Source: Actinomyces faecalis
GTDB lineage: Bacteria > Actinomycetota > Actinomycetes > Actinomycetales > Actinomycetaceae
Assembly: GCF_013184985.2 (NCBI RefSeq)
Contig: NZ_CP063418.1
Location: forward strand, 2,170,001 to 2,234,000
Direction: 5' to 3'
DNA length: 64,000 nucleotides
Shown here: positions 46,005 to 54,739 of the stretch, piece after piece
Position numbering within the stretch: the stretch's first letter is position 1
Layout of the letters: each line of letters starts with the position of its first letter
The notes under the pieces: model-generated
The model's input: the letters and a program-made list of their open reading frames with translations, nothing else
Database searches by the model: none
What the model was told of the DNA's origin: nothing
Made by a program: the position numbers and the translations under genes

Positions 46005-47048
46005 GTGCACTGGACCCACCCAGACGGTACGACCTCGTGGGTTGGAGCTCTCTCGCTGGCCGGTCACGCACAGATCCAGTCATTCACCTACGCTCCCACC
46101 TGGCTGACCTCAGGTTGCGAGATCGGAGTAGGCCTGCCCCTCCAGACCGGCCCGTTGAGCCCACCTGGAGGTACGTCGACCTTCGGCGCCCTGGATGACG
46201 CCGGACCGGACTCCTGGGGACACTGTGTCATCAGCCGTAGCCGACCGTTGGAAGAGGTCAGCACAAGTCTCGGCGTGTTGGCAGCCGTTGCCGATGAGTC
46301 CCGGCAAGGAGCCCTACGTCTGAGCACCGGGACAGGTGACTGGCTCACCTCGGGGCAGGTAGCGCGCGTCGAGGAGCTGGCTACCGTCCTGGCCGGCGTC
46401 GAGGTCTTCACCCGTGGCGAGGCGATCGCTCCCAGCGCTGCATGGGATGCGGGGCTTGCCGTCCCCGATTTCCGCCTCATCCGGCTTGACGAGACCCGCG
46501 CGATCCTCCTCCTCGACCGGTTCGACCGATGTGTCGAAGGCCGTTACGGCTATCAGTCAATGCGCACTGCAGCAATGCTCGGCCCGTACGACTCAATGAC
46601 CTACCAGACGGCCGCCGAGACAGCACGCTATCTCGTGGGCGTCCGAGCGGTCAGACAGGTCGTTCAAGCCGCTGCCCTGGCGATGTGCGTGCACAACATC
46701 GATGACCACGCCCGCAACCTCAGTTTCATCCACCGTGGCGACGGCTGGGAAATCGCTCCCCTATTCGACGTCGTCCCCTATCCAGATGAGCAGGAGGGGA
46801 CCCCACTCACCGCGGGCAGCTCATCGCGTAGCCTGGAGCAGCTGCTTGGCACCGACTGGGGCCTGCCGCGAGACGCGGTTGCGGCCATGACGGCCCGTAT
46901 CGCCGCCTGCACACGTTCCGTCTGGTACACCGCCCCGCAAAAGTGGGGACTTGATCCGGAGGTTGCCCAGGCCTGCGGACACGTCATCGCAGAGTCCTGC
47001 GACTTCTCCACCGTGCTCGACGGCGGTGTGCCCCGCTACGGGCCATAG
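46005..47048 (+). CDS. HipA-like protein, probably defective (no ATP-binding loop)
   Basis: 347 residues. The HipA N-subdomain (VGALSLAGHAQIQSFTYAPTWL) and the C-terminal catalytic core NIDDHARNLSFIHRGDGWEIAPLFDVVPYP are present. The central segment that in HipA-type kinases carries the Gly-rich P-loop and the catalytic Lys is missing: RGEAIAPSAAWD joins directly to AGLAVPDFRL. It is ~90 residues shorter than typical HipA. The only start in this frame is GTG 46005, without a ribosome site. The ATG that overlaps the hipB stop lies in another frame, so a frameshift near 45982-46005 is likely. I regard it as a decayed toxin or kinase. Confidence 0.6.
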   Translation: MHWTHPDGTTSWVGALSLAGHAQIQSFTYAPTWLTSGCEIGVGLPLQTGPLSPPGGTSTFGALDDAGPDSWGHCVISRSRPLEEVSTSLGVLAAVADESRQGALRLSTGTGDWLTSGQVARVEELATVLAGVEVFTRGEAIAPSAAWDAGLAVPDFRLIRLDETRAILLLDRFDRCVEGRYGYQSMRTAAMLGPYDSMTYQTAAETARYLVGVRAVRQVVQAAALAMCVHNIDDHARNLSFIHRGDGWEIAPLFDVVPYPDEQEGTPLTAGSSSRSLEQLLGTDWGLPRDAVAAMTARIAACTRSVWYTAPQKWGLDPEVAQACGHVIAESCDFSTVLDGGVPRYGP

Positions 47049-47078
47049 CGGGGCGCACCAGCATCATGCCGACCGGGC

Positions 47079-47290
47079 TCAGAGCTCGTAGATCCTCACG
47101 CCGTAGGGCTCGACCTCGACCTGCTCACTAGCGCCGCTGAGCAGATCCGTGTACACCGCCGGCAGCCGGAGGACCTGGGGCTCGTCCTGGTAGTTGAGGA
47201 CGAACAGCCACTGCCGCTCGTCCTTACGACGCACCGCGAGCTCGACCCCCTCAGGTGCCTCGATCAGCCCAGCGAGCGGCGAGGCCAGGC
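47079..47290 (-). pseudogene. C-terminal remnant of a GH42 beta-galactosidase
   Basis: About 65 residues (EAPEGVELAVRRKDERQWLFVLNY ... EPYGVRIYEL, interrupted here) match the C-terminal beta-sandwich that ends GH42 enzymes; the catalytic barrel and trimer domain are gone. It lies downstream of the GH31 gene on the same strand, so the locus once probably had an alpha-xylosidase plus beta-galactosidase pair suited to xyloglucan oligosaccharides. Confidence 0.7.
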
Positions 47291-47341
47291 CTGTCCCTGG
47301 CCCAGCACACACCGGTCAGCACTGGCTGGCGTAACACAGCG

Positions 47342-47382
47342 GGGTGGGTCCCCCTCATGCTGCTGACAGGAGGGGCCCACCC
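47342..47382 (-). terminator. Imperfect hairpin after the GH31 gene
   Basis: GGGTGGG (47342-47348) pairs with CCCACCC (47376-47382), extended by a further C4/G4 pairing after a one-base bulge. It starts 33 bp past the GH31 stop. Confidence 0.55.
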
Positions 47383-47414
47383 GATCACCGTTCAACGAAC
47401 GGCACGACTCTGGG

Positions 47415-49418
47415 TCAGATCCCGATCTCCGCGCCCTCGCGGCGGAAGACCGGAATGTACTCATACGGCGCAGCCACTGTCACCCGCTGACCACCGTCGA
47501 AGGTCTCACCGGAGTGAATCTCGACCCAGCGAGCGCCAGCAGGCAGGTAGACCTCACGCTCGCTGACGCCAGCCTCCAGCACGGGCGCCACGAGTAGGTC
47601 AGGGCCAAGCATGAACTCGTCATCGATCTCCCAGGCAGCCTCGTCCTCGGGGAACTGCAGGAAGAGCGTGCGTATGGCCGGAGTACCCTGCTCGGCAGCC
47701 TCGCCCATGACCGTGGCGATGTACGGCCGTAGCTTCTCTCGCAGCTCCATGTGCTCGCGCGAGACCTCCAGGCAGCGCTCGCCATAGCTCCACACCTCGT
47801 TGGGGCCACCGCTCAGGGGTGACCCGAGCTCCCCGCGAGGCTCGCGGTGACCGTGCAGACGGAAGAGCGGGCAGAAGGTGCCGAAGGCGAACCAACGGGC
47901 GTACAGCTCCTGGTAGTCCGGGTCGGAGGGGTCACCTCCGTGGAAGCCACCAATATCCGTCGTCCACCACGGGATCCCAGACATTCCGATGCTCAGTCCT
48001 GCCCGGATCTGACGGGCCAGGGAGTCCCAGGTCGGCGGGATGTCCCCGGACCATACCGCCGCGCCGAACTTCGCCTGGCCAGCCCATGCCGAACGGCACA
48101 GCAGGACAGTCGGCTCCTCTCCCGCGTCGCGGTTACCCTCGTAGAAGGTGCGCGCGTTGTCACGCGGGTAGATGTTGGCCACCGCGGCACCAGGACCAGC
48201 GTAGAAGGACAGGTTCTTCGGGTGACCAGGGTTGAGCTCGGGCTCGCAGGCGTCCAACCACCACACGCGCACACCTAGGTCAAAGTAGTGACGCTTGACG
48301 GTGTCCCACAGGAACTTGCGCGAGCGCGGGTTGGTCGGGTCGTAGAAGGACACCGGCAGCGAGCGTGGCATCTTCTTGTCGTGGATGTCCTGGTGGAACT
48401 CCACCCCCTGGTCGGCCCCCACTAGGAGGCCGCGTGCGCGCATCTCGTCATAGTTCTCGGAAAGCGGCGAGATCGTCGGCCAGATCGAGACCATGAGCTT
48501 GACACCCATCTCATCCAGCTCCCGGATCATGGCCTCTGGGTCCGGGTACTCCTCGGGGTCGAACTTGTAGTCGCCCATCGCGGTCCAGTGGAAGAAGTCT
48601 GTGACGATCACGGACAGTGGCAGACCACGGCGCTTGTGCTCGCGAGCAACGTCAAGGATCTCCTGCTGGCTCAGGTAGCGCAGCTTGCACTGCCAGAAGC
48701 CCGAGGCCCACTCCGGCAGCTGCGGGGCGTGTCCGACGGCGTCAGCATAGTGGGACATGATCTCCACCGGGTTCTCGCCCGCTGTCACCCAGTAGTCCAG
48801 GGCTGGCGCGGCATCCGCGACCCAGCGAGTAGCGTCGTCGGAGAACTCCACACGCCCGACGGCCGGGTTGTTCCACAGGAAGCCATAGCCGCGGCTGGAC
48901 AGGTAGAAGGGGATGTTGACCTCGGTGTTGCGCTGGACCAGGTCGACGACCAGGCCCTTGTGGTCCAGGCGTCCGTGCTGGTGCTGTCCCAGGCCGTAGA
49001 CGCGCTCTCCCTCGTAAGCCTTGAACTGCTGGTGGATCTCGTACAGGCCTAAACGCTGTCCGTAGAACACGTGGGAGCCTGGCCACCAGAAGTGCTCGCG
49101 CTTCTCAGCCAGCAGCTCCGCGCCGTCACGGGTGCGCAGGAACTCCAGCATGACCGCAGGCTTGCCGTCGCCAGAGTCCAGACGGGCACGCACGGTCAAG
49201 TTGCCGACGACGAAGCGGACGGTTCCGTCCTCGTCCTGCGAAGCGCTGGCTGCGGGCAGCCCTTCCGGTCGCTCCTCCAGCGCGCCGACGTCGCTGCTCG
49301 GGATCTGGTGCTGCGCGGCTCGCACGCGCACAGAGTCCGGCCCCCACTGCTCCACACGCAGCACCTCGTGCTCGTGCCGAACTTCAAAGCCGTCTTGGAT
49401 TGCTGTGTACTCCAGCAT
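47415..49418 (-). CDS. GH31 alpha-xylosidase-type glycosidase
   Basis: 667 residues, intracellular. N-terminal beta-sandwich, then the barrel with nucleophile Asp389 in VWWLDACEPE and acid/base Asp459 in AVWSGDI, then GLSIGMSGIPWWTTDIGGF and a C-terminal beta-sandwich. WLDACEPE and the N-terminal domain are typical of the YicI/XylS-like alpha-xylosidases; an alpha-glucosidase-like activity is not excluded. Start at ATG 49418 (MLEYTA), with AAGGAG about 9 nt upstream. Last intact gene of the transporter 4 operon, so xyloglucan-type oligosaccharides (isoprimeverose units) are the likely substrate. Confidence 0.9.
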   Translation of the reverse strand: MLEYTAIQDGFEVRHEHEVLRVEQWGPDSVRVRAAQHQIPSSDVGALEERPEGLPAASASQDEDGTVRFVVGNLTVRARLDSGDGKPAVMLEFLRTRDGAELLAEKREHFWWPGSHVFYGQRLGLYEIHQQFKAYEGERVYGLGQHQHGRLDHKGLVVDLVQRNTEVNIPFYLSSRGYGFLWNNPAVGRVEFSDDATRWVADAAPALDYWVTAGENPVEIMSHYADAVGHAPQLPEWASGFWQCKLRYLSQQEILDVAREHKRRGLPLSVIVTDFFHWTAMGDYKFDPEEYPDPEAMIRELDEMGVKLMVSIWPTISPLSENYDEMRARGLLVGADQGVEFHQDIHDKKMPRSLPVSFYDPTNPRSRKFLWDTVKRHYFDLGVRVWWLDACEPELNPGHPKNLSFYAGPGAAVANIYPRDNARTFYEGNRDAGEEPTVLLCRSAWAGQAKFGAAVWSGDIPPTWDSLARQIRAGLSIGMSGIPWWTTDIGGFHGGDPSDPDYQELYARWFAFGTFCPLFRLHGHREPRGELGSPLSGGPNEVWSYGERCLEVSREHMELREKLRPYIATVMGEAAEQGTPAIRTLFLQFPEDEAAWEIDDEFMLGPDLLVAPVLEAGVSEREVYLPAGARWVEIHSGETFDGGQRVTVAAPYEYIPVFRREGAEIGI

Positions 49419-49508
49419 ATGAAGCTCCTTCGCTCCTGGTGTCAAAGATGATGAGTACGGTTGGCCTGAGCGGTCACGCCCGCCCCAGAGCCAGGGTTGT
49501 CAGGGACG

Positions 49509-50327
49509 TCAGGCCTTCACCGCCCCTCCAGTCGCGCCGGCGGCTACGTACTTCTGAGCGACCACAAGCAGGATCGCAGCAGGCAGGGAGGCCATCGTCG
49601 CCGTCGCCATGACCGCGCCCCAGTCAGCGACGTAGCCACCTATGAACTGGTAGATACCCAGGGTGACCGGACGGGCCGAGGAGTTGGAGCTCAGCGTCAG
49701 GGCGAACAGGAAGTCACTCCACGCGAACAGGAAGCTGAACAGCGCCGCCGTGATGACGGCATTCGTGCTCAGCGGCAGCACGATAGAGAAAAAGGTGCGG
49801 AACCTACCTGCGCCGTCGACCCTGGCAGCCTCCAGCACGGACATGGGGATCGCCCGCATGAAGGCCTGGATGATGAGAATGGAGAAGGGAACGCCCAAGG
49901 CGGAGTCAGCAAGAATGAGGCCTAGTGTGGTGTTGAGGATGCCCAGGTCGTTGTAAGCCGAGTACAGGGCGTTGGCAATGACGATGCCCGGGATCATCTG
50001 GCTGATGAGCAGGGCGAACATGACCAGCGCGGACCCGCGCACACGGTACAGCGAGAGCGCGTAGGCCGCAGGAGTCGAAATCACCAAGCTGAGTACCGTG
50101 GCACCGACTGCCACCACGAGGCTGGTCACCAGATTGCCTCCCTGGCTGGCGAACGCAGAGCGGTAGCCGTCCAGGCTCGGGTGAATCGGGAACCAGCTGA
50201 GATCGACGGTGGCCACACCCGGCTGCAACGAGGCGTTGACCATCCAGTAGACGGGGAAGAGCATGAGGGCCAGGAAGAACAAGCCCAGCACCACGTGGAA
50301 CCAGGTGCGGTTGCTTGAGTGTCGCAT
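49509..50327 (-). CDS. CUT1 sugar ABC transporter permease, MalG type (system 4)
   Basis: 272 residues, about six membrane segments, first at WFHVVLGLFFLALMLFPVYW, EAA loop VLEAARVDGAGRFRTFF, C-terminus QKYVAAGATGGAVKA. Follows the MalF-type gene by 15 bp and precedes GH31 by ~90 bp. Confidence 0.93.
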   Translation of the reverse strand: MRHSSNRTWFHVVLGLFFLALMLFPVYWMVNASLQPGVATVDLSWFPIHPSLDGYRSAFASQGGNLVTSLVVAVGATVLSLVISTPAAYALSLYRVRGSALVMFALLISQMIPGIVIANALYSAYNDLGILNTTLGLILADSALGVPFSILIIQAFMRAIPMSVLEAARVDGAGRFRTFFSIVLPLSTNAVITAALFSFLFAWSDFLFALTLSSNSSARPVTLGIYQFIGGYVADWGAVMATATMASLPAAILLVVAQKYVAAGATGGAVKA

Positions 50328-50342
50328 GTTCGTTGCCGCCTC

Positions 50343-51257
50343 TCAGTCCTGGTCGCTGGAGCGGGAGACCCGCAGGTAGACCAGAGCGAAGACCAGGGCA
50401 ATGATCACGAGGATGTTGCCCAGTGCTGCTCCCTGGCCGAACTCGAAGTTGGCGAAGGACAGCTTGTAGGACTGCGTCGCCAACGTCTCCGTGGCGTTGG
50501 AGGGCCCGCCTCCGGTCAGTCCCAGGATGATGTCGAGAACCTTGAGGGTGTAGACCACGCCAAGAATGAGGACCACCGAGACCACCGGGCGCAACAGGGG
50601 CCAGGTGACGTTGCGGAAGGCCTTCCACCCTACGGCCCCGTCCAGTGCCGCGGCCTCGTACAGCTCGTCCGGGATGTCCTGGAGCCCGGAGTAGAGGATG
50701 GTCATGTTGAAGGGGATCCCGAGCCAGATATTGACCATGATGACGGCGATGAGTGCCACCGAGGTGCTCGTCAGCCACGGCACGGCGTCAATGTGAAGCA
50801 GCCCCAGGACCTGGTTGATGACTCCGCTGTCCTTGTCCAGCATCCACTTCCAGATGGCGCTGGAGACAATCATCGGAAGCAGCCAGGGCAGCAGCAGGAG
50901 CGAGCGCATGACGCCGCTGAGCGGAAAACGCTTCTTGAAGAAGACTGCCAACGCCAGACCAATGGTGAACTGCCCGATGATCGATCCGACAGTGAACAGG
51001 ACCGTATTCAGCAGGGCAGTGGTGAAGACCGAGGAACGGATGACCGCGATGTAGTTGTCCAGCCCTACGAAGGGTGCCTCACCGGTGTAGAAGGTCTTGG
51101 TCGTGTACTCCTGCAGGCTCATCGTGACGTTCTTGATGATCGGATAGCCGAAGAACAGTAGCAGGAAGACAATTGCGGGGGTCAGGAAGGCCCATTTCGC
51201 CAGCTCCTCACGTCGTTGTTGGCGACGGCGTGCTGGCCGGATCGTTTCAGAAGGCAC
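50343..51257 (-). CDS. CUT1 sugar ABC transporter permease, MalF type (system 4)
   Basis: 304 residues with a basic N-terminus (RPARRRQQRREELAKW), first helix FLTPAIVFLLLFFGYPI and EAA loop LYEAAALDGAVGWKAFR. A perfect hairpin lies between this gene and the binding-protein gene upstream. Confidence 0.93.
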   Translation of the reverse strand: MPSETIRPARRRQQRREELAKWAFLTPAIVFLLLFFGYPIIKNVTMSLQEYTTKTFYTGEAPFVGLDNYIAVIRSSVFTTALLNTVLFTVGSIIGQFTIGLALAVFFKKRFPLSGVMRSLLLLPWLLPMIVSSAIWKWMLDKDSGVINQVLGLLHIDAVPWLTSTSVALIAVIMVNIWLGIPFNMTILYSGLQDIPDELYEAAALDGAVGWKAFRNVTWPLLRPVVSVVLILGVVYTLKVLDIILGLTGGGPSNATETLATQSYKLSFANFEFGQGAALGNILVIIALVFALVYLRVSRSSDQD

Positions 51258-51281
51258 CGTTGCGCTCCTTTCTCGTCAGTA

Positions 51282-51317
51282 GCGACGCCGGGGCTCGTCT
51301 CCGGGCCCCGGCGTCGC
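51282..51317 (-). terminator. Intercistronic hairpin after binding protein gene (system 4)
   Basis: Perfect 12-bp inverted repeat (51282-51293 / 51306-51317) immediately after the binding-protein stop codon and before the first permease gene. It probably raises binding protein over permease, as the hairpin at 5153-5180 may do. Confidence 0.65.
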
Positions 51318-51319
51318 CG

Positions 51320-52573
51320 TCAGGACAGGAAGTCAGACTTGGCTGTCTCAAGTGCGGCCAGGGGCTCTTCCTTGCCCGTCAGCGCCGACTGGATCGCGTT
51401 GTAGAGAGCCTCGGCAGTCTTGGGCCATGCCTCACCGAGCTGGGCGGTGCGCGAACGGCCGTTGTTGACGGCGGTAACCAGTGACTCCATCTGAGGCAGC
51501 GCCTCGATGTAGGCGGCGTCCACGGCCTCCTTCGTGGGGATGGTGAAGCGGGTGGTGTTGAGCTCCAGGACCGTGTCATCGTCCAGGAGAGCCTGCAGCA
51601 GCTCCATCGCCTTGGCCTGCTTGGCCTGGTCCCCGGTCTGCGGGACCGTCCACAGCTCGCCGCCTAGCGGGGCGACTGCGGTGTCACCGGCCGCCGGAAC
51701 CGGAATCTGTGCCACGGCCCAGTTGACGTCCGACTTGTCGAACGTCGTCGTCAGCCACGGGCCATCGATGACCATCGCCGCCTTGGCCGAGGTGAACTGT
51801 TCTCCCACCTCCGTCTGGGACCAGTTGAGGACAGACTCCGACGCCGAGCCTTCGCGCACAAGGTCCACCCACAGCTGCAGCGCGCTTGCCGCCTCCGGAG
51901 TAGCGATATTCGTCTCCTCAGCCCCAGCGGACCAGAAGAAGGGGAGGAACTGCCAGGAGCCCTCATAGGAGGCCTTGGCGCAGAAGGCGATGCCGTAGGT
52001 GTCGCCGCTTGTCAGTGTCTTAGCGGCAGCCTTGAGCTCATCCCAGGTGGTCGGTACGGTCACACCTGCCGCGTCAAGCAGGTCCTTGTTGTAGTACAGA
52101 CCGAGGGTGTTGGCGCACGGTCCCATGCCGTAGAGCTCACCCTCGTAGGTGCCAGCACCTACGAAGCCTTCGATGAAGCCGTCCGCCTTGAAGCCAAGGT
52201 CTCCCAGCGGAGTCAGCGCGCCGGTAGCCGCGATCTGCTGGAGATCTGGGTTGTCCAGCATGAGCAGGTCAGGCAGCGTGTGCGAGGAGCTCATCTGCAG
52301 AACCTTCTGGATCAGGCTCGTACCGTGGACAGCCTCCCGCTCGATCGTGACACCTACCTTCTTCGCCGCAGCCTCAAGAGCCTCAGCAAAGATGCCGTTG
52401 TCGGGGTCGTCGGCGTAGTAGTCGAGGATCTTCAGGGTCGTAGCGTCACCAGAGCCAGACTGACCACCGCCGCCTCCGCCACAAGCGGCAAGCGGCACAG
52501 CGGCAAGTGCGAGGGCGGTGCCCTGGAGGAGACGGCGGCGGGCGATCGAGGTCATGGGCATCGTTGCAGACAT
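51320..52573 (-). CDS. Extracellular solute-binding lipoprotein (CUT1 system 4)
   Basis: 417 residues. Lipoprotein signal (IARRRLLQGTALALAAV, lipobox LAAC, then a six-Gly linker), mature part TLKILDYYADDPDNG. Start ATG 52573 with GGAGGAAGGAT upstream; a second in-frame ATG four codons on is possible. First gene of the operon ending in GH31. It is divergent from a LacI gene across a region with two perfect inverted repeats. Confidence 0.93.
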   Translation of the reverse strand: MSATMPMTSIARRRLLQGTALALAAVPLAACGGGGGGQSGSGDATTLKILDYYADDPDNGIFAEALEAAAKKVGVTIEREAVHGTSLIQKVLQMSSSHTLPDLLMLDNPDLQQIAATGALTPLGDLGFKADGFIEGFVGAGTYEGELYGMGPCANTLGLYYNKDLLDAAGVTVPTTWDELKAAAKTLTSGDTYGIAFCAKASYEGSWQFLPFFWSAGAEETNIATPEAASALQLWVDLVREGSASESVLNWSQTEVGEQFTSAKAAMVIDGPWLTTTFDKSDVNWAVAQIPVPAAGDTAVAPLGGELWTVPQTGDQAKQAKAMELLQALLDDDTVLELNTTRFTIPTKEAVDAAYIEALPQMESLVTAVNNGRSRTAQLGEAWPKTAEALYNAIQSALTGKEEPLAALETAKSDFLS

Positions 52574-52617
52574 GAGGGGATCCTTCCTCCTCGTCGAAAC
52601 GTTGAAATCTCAGAGGG

Positions 52618-52637
52618 ATACGTATGCGCATACGTAT
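52618..52637. promoter_or_regulatory. 20-bp perfect palindrome before transporter 4
   Basis: ATACGTATGCGCATACGTAT is a perfect 20-bp palindrome, 45 bp upstream of the binding-protein start. It is the best candidate operator for the divergent LacI protein. Confidence 0.7.
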
Positions 52638-52710
52638 GAGAACTGGTCCTTCGACGCCTCAGACGATGATGTAATGGGGGTTGGGCACAGCTTCGTCGTC
52701 GTGCCCCGTG

Positions 52711-52727
52711 TCACGAATGTATCGTGA
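52711..52727. promoter_or_regulatory. Second inverted repeat in the divergent region
   Basis: TCACGA-ATGTA-TCGTGA, perfect 6-bp arms, 67 bp upstream of the LacI start. Its sequence differs from the 20-bp palindrome, so it may bind another factor. Confidence 0.45.
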
Positions 52728-52793
52728 GGTTAAGTCGATCGCAAGACATTTTTAACCTCTCCCCGTTCTCGACCAACTGCACCGGAGACACAG

Positions 52794-53810
52794 ATGGCCA
52801 CTTCCGTCACCAGCCGAGACGTCGCCGAGGCAGCTGGCGTCTCACAGTCGACGGTCTCCTACGTCCTGAGCGGCAAGAGATTCGTCGCGCCAGACACTGA
52901 GGCTCGCGTCCTGGCAGCCATGGACGAGCTGGGATACCGCCCTCACGTGAGCGCCCGCGCCCTCAGAAGCCGACGCAGCGGCATCATCGGCGTCGTTGTG
53001 CCCTACCACGCGCTGACGGACACCGCGAACCAGTACCGCTACGTCGTCTCGATCGCCGCGGCCTGCCGCGAGTATGACTACGAGCTACTGATGGCCTCCT
53101 CCGAAGAAGGTATTGAGGGAATGCGTCGCCTCATCGACTCCGCCCAGTGCGACGGCCTGGTCATCATGGATGTCCTGGACTCCGACCCTCGCGTACTTCA
53201 GGCGCACGAGGCTCGCATCCCCTCCATCTTCATCGGCACCAGTCACGACTCCGATGTGACAGCGGTCGATACCAGCTTTGAGGAGGTCGCCGAACGCTGC
53301 GTCGACCTGGTAGCTGATCGTGGCCACACCGAGGCCCTTATCCTGACTAGCACCTCGGAACACGTACGCGCCATGGGCTTCTCACACCGTTTTAACCGCA
53401 CGCTCAGCAACCACGCCACCGACCGAGGCTGCGACCTGGTCCACGCCGAGGTCCAGCGAGGCCTAGCCCCTATGCGCGAGGCGATCAGCCAGGCCCTCCA
53501 GACCCGCCCAGAGCTCTCGGCCATCATCACCGGCCCTACCTTGTGCGCTGACGATGCCGCTAACGCCTTGCTCGCTCTGGGCCTCACTCCCGGGCAGGAC
53601 GTCTCATTAGTGGCCGCCGCCCACCCAGCCGACTCCCCTCACACGGAGATCGACTACACCTACTTTGACGCCGACGTTCCCACGGTGGTGTCCACCGCGA
53701 TTGAGATCCTCATCAACACCCTTGAAGGAGGACCCCGCAACCTCAATCAGGGCCTACAGACCATCTCCCCGATCTTTCACGCCGGAGCGTCTCTGCGCCC
53801 CGCCACGTGA
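52794..53810 (+). CDS. LacI-family regulator of the transporter 4 / GH31 operon
   Basis: 338 residues. HTH SRDVAEAAGVSQSTVSYVL, hinge HVSARALRSRRSGIIGVVV, effector domain with DGLVIMDVLDSDP and IITGPTLCADDAANALLALG. The usual VIGFDD region is replaced by LVAAAHPADSPHTEIDYTYF, so the effector pocket is atypical. GGAG lies 10 nt before the ATG. Divergent from the binding-protein gene. Confidence 0.92.
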   Translation: MATSVTSRDVAEAAGVSQSTVSYVLSGKRFVAPDTEARVLAAMDELGYRPHVSARALRSRRSGIIGVVVPYHALTDTANQYRYVVSIAAACREYDYELLMASSEEGIEGMRRLIDSAQCDGLVIMDVLDSDPRVLQAHEARIPSIFIGTSHDSDVTAVDTSFEEVAERCVDLVADRGHTEALILTSTSEHVRAMGFSHRFNRTLSNHATDRGCDLVHAEVQRGLAPMREAISQALQTRPELSAIITGPTLCADDAANALLALGLTPGQDVSLVAAAHPADSPHTEIDYTYFDADVPTVVSTAIEILINTLEGGPRNLNQGLQTISPIFHAGASLRPAT

Positions 53811-53855
53811 CGAGGGGCGGACCGAAGCCACCCTCAACCGAGACGGCACCGCAAC

Positions 53856-54569
53856 CTACTCATCGGTGTCCTTGCTCGTCGAGCGGATAGCGACATTCCG
53901 CAGATGGCTCGCCAACGCCTCCAGTGCGTCCTCATCACGCCCTTCCTCCAGGGCCTGCAGGATCTCTTCATGCTCAGCCACGGCGATCGGCGCGTCCGTG
54001 GTGCCCGCTCCGATCGTCTGACGCATACGGTGGACAGAGAAGGACAGCGCGTTCACTGAGCGGTTGATGTACCGGTTCCCGCAGTGGTCGAGGATCGCCT
54101 GGTGGAACGCCCAGTCGATCTCGAAGTACTCGTGCACCGCCTGGACATCGGTCGCCAGGGCCGGATCAGCGAACTTCTCCGCCTCACGCCGGTGCCGCTC
54201 CCACGCCTCGCGAAGATCGGCGACAAGCGCCTCCTTGTCCTCCAGCGCACGCTCAAGCGCTCCAGCCTCCAGGACCAGCCGCGCCTCCACCAGCTCTCGC
54301 ATCTGTGCGGCCGACATCGGCGGGGCAACCCGGTAGCCGCGACGGGTCGTGCGACTGATCAACCCGGTTGACTCCAGCCGAGCCAGCGCCTCCCTGATCG
54401 GCGTGGGAGAGACTTGCAGGCTCTTGGCCAGCCGATCGATGTAGAGCGGGGCGTCAGGCTCGAAGACGCCTGAGGTGAGCATGTCAAGGAGCGTGTCATA
54501 GACGTCATCAGTCAGACCGCGTGCCGGGATCGGCTCCAGGACAGGCTGTGGGACGGGGCTGGGCGACAT
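53856..54569 (-). CDS. GntR/FadR-family regulator of the kinase operon
   Basis: 237 residues. Winged HTH at ~25-75 (DRLAKSLQVSPTPIREALARLESTGLI), then an all-helical FCD effector domain with the metal-ligand pattern (DWAFHQAIL, AEHEEIL, ASHLRN). FCD regulators usually respond to organic or sugar acids. It is divergent from the DhaK-type kinase gene, whose -10 box lies within a perfect palindrome; the regulator very likely binds it. Convergent with the LacI gene to its left, with no terminator that I can see in the 45-bp gap. Confidence 0.92.
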   Translation of the reverse strand: MSPSPVPQPVLEPIPARGLTDDVYDTLLDMLTSGVFEPDAPLYIDRLAKSLQVSPTPIREALARLESTGLISRTTRRGYRVAPPMSAAQMRELVEARLVLEAGALERALEDKEALVADLREAWERHRREAEKFADPALATDVQAVHEYFEIDWAFHQAILDHCGNRYINRSVNALSFSVHRMRQTIGAGTTDAPIAVAEHEEILQALEEGRDEDALEALASHLRNVAIRSTSKDTDE

Positions 54570-54640
54570 GGGAAAACCTTAGAGGGAACATCAGTCTGCA
54601 CACGGCAGAGGACGTACCGAGAAGTGAGGTATCCCACGCC

Positions 54641-54673
54641 TTGACATCTCACACTCGATATCCTATAGGATAT
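54641..54673 (+). promoter_or_regulatory. Promoter with overlapping GntR-type operator for the kinase operon
   Basis: -35 TTGACA (54641-54646), a 17-bp spacer and a -10 region TATAGG beginning at 54664. The -10 lies inside the perfect 16-bp palindrome ATATCCTATAGGATAT (54658-54673). Binding there would block the promoter directly. Confidence 0.75.
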
Positions 54674-54739
54674 TCCCGTAACGCAGGACACACCTGCATC
54701 ACGTCGCAAGGAAGCGACGGAGCCGAAGAGGAGTTCACC

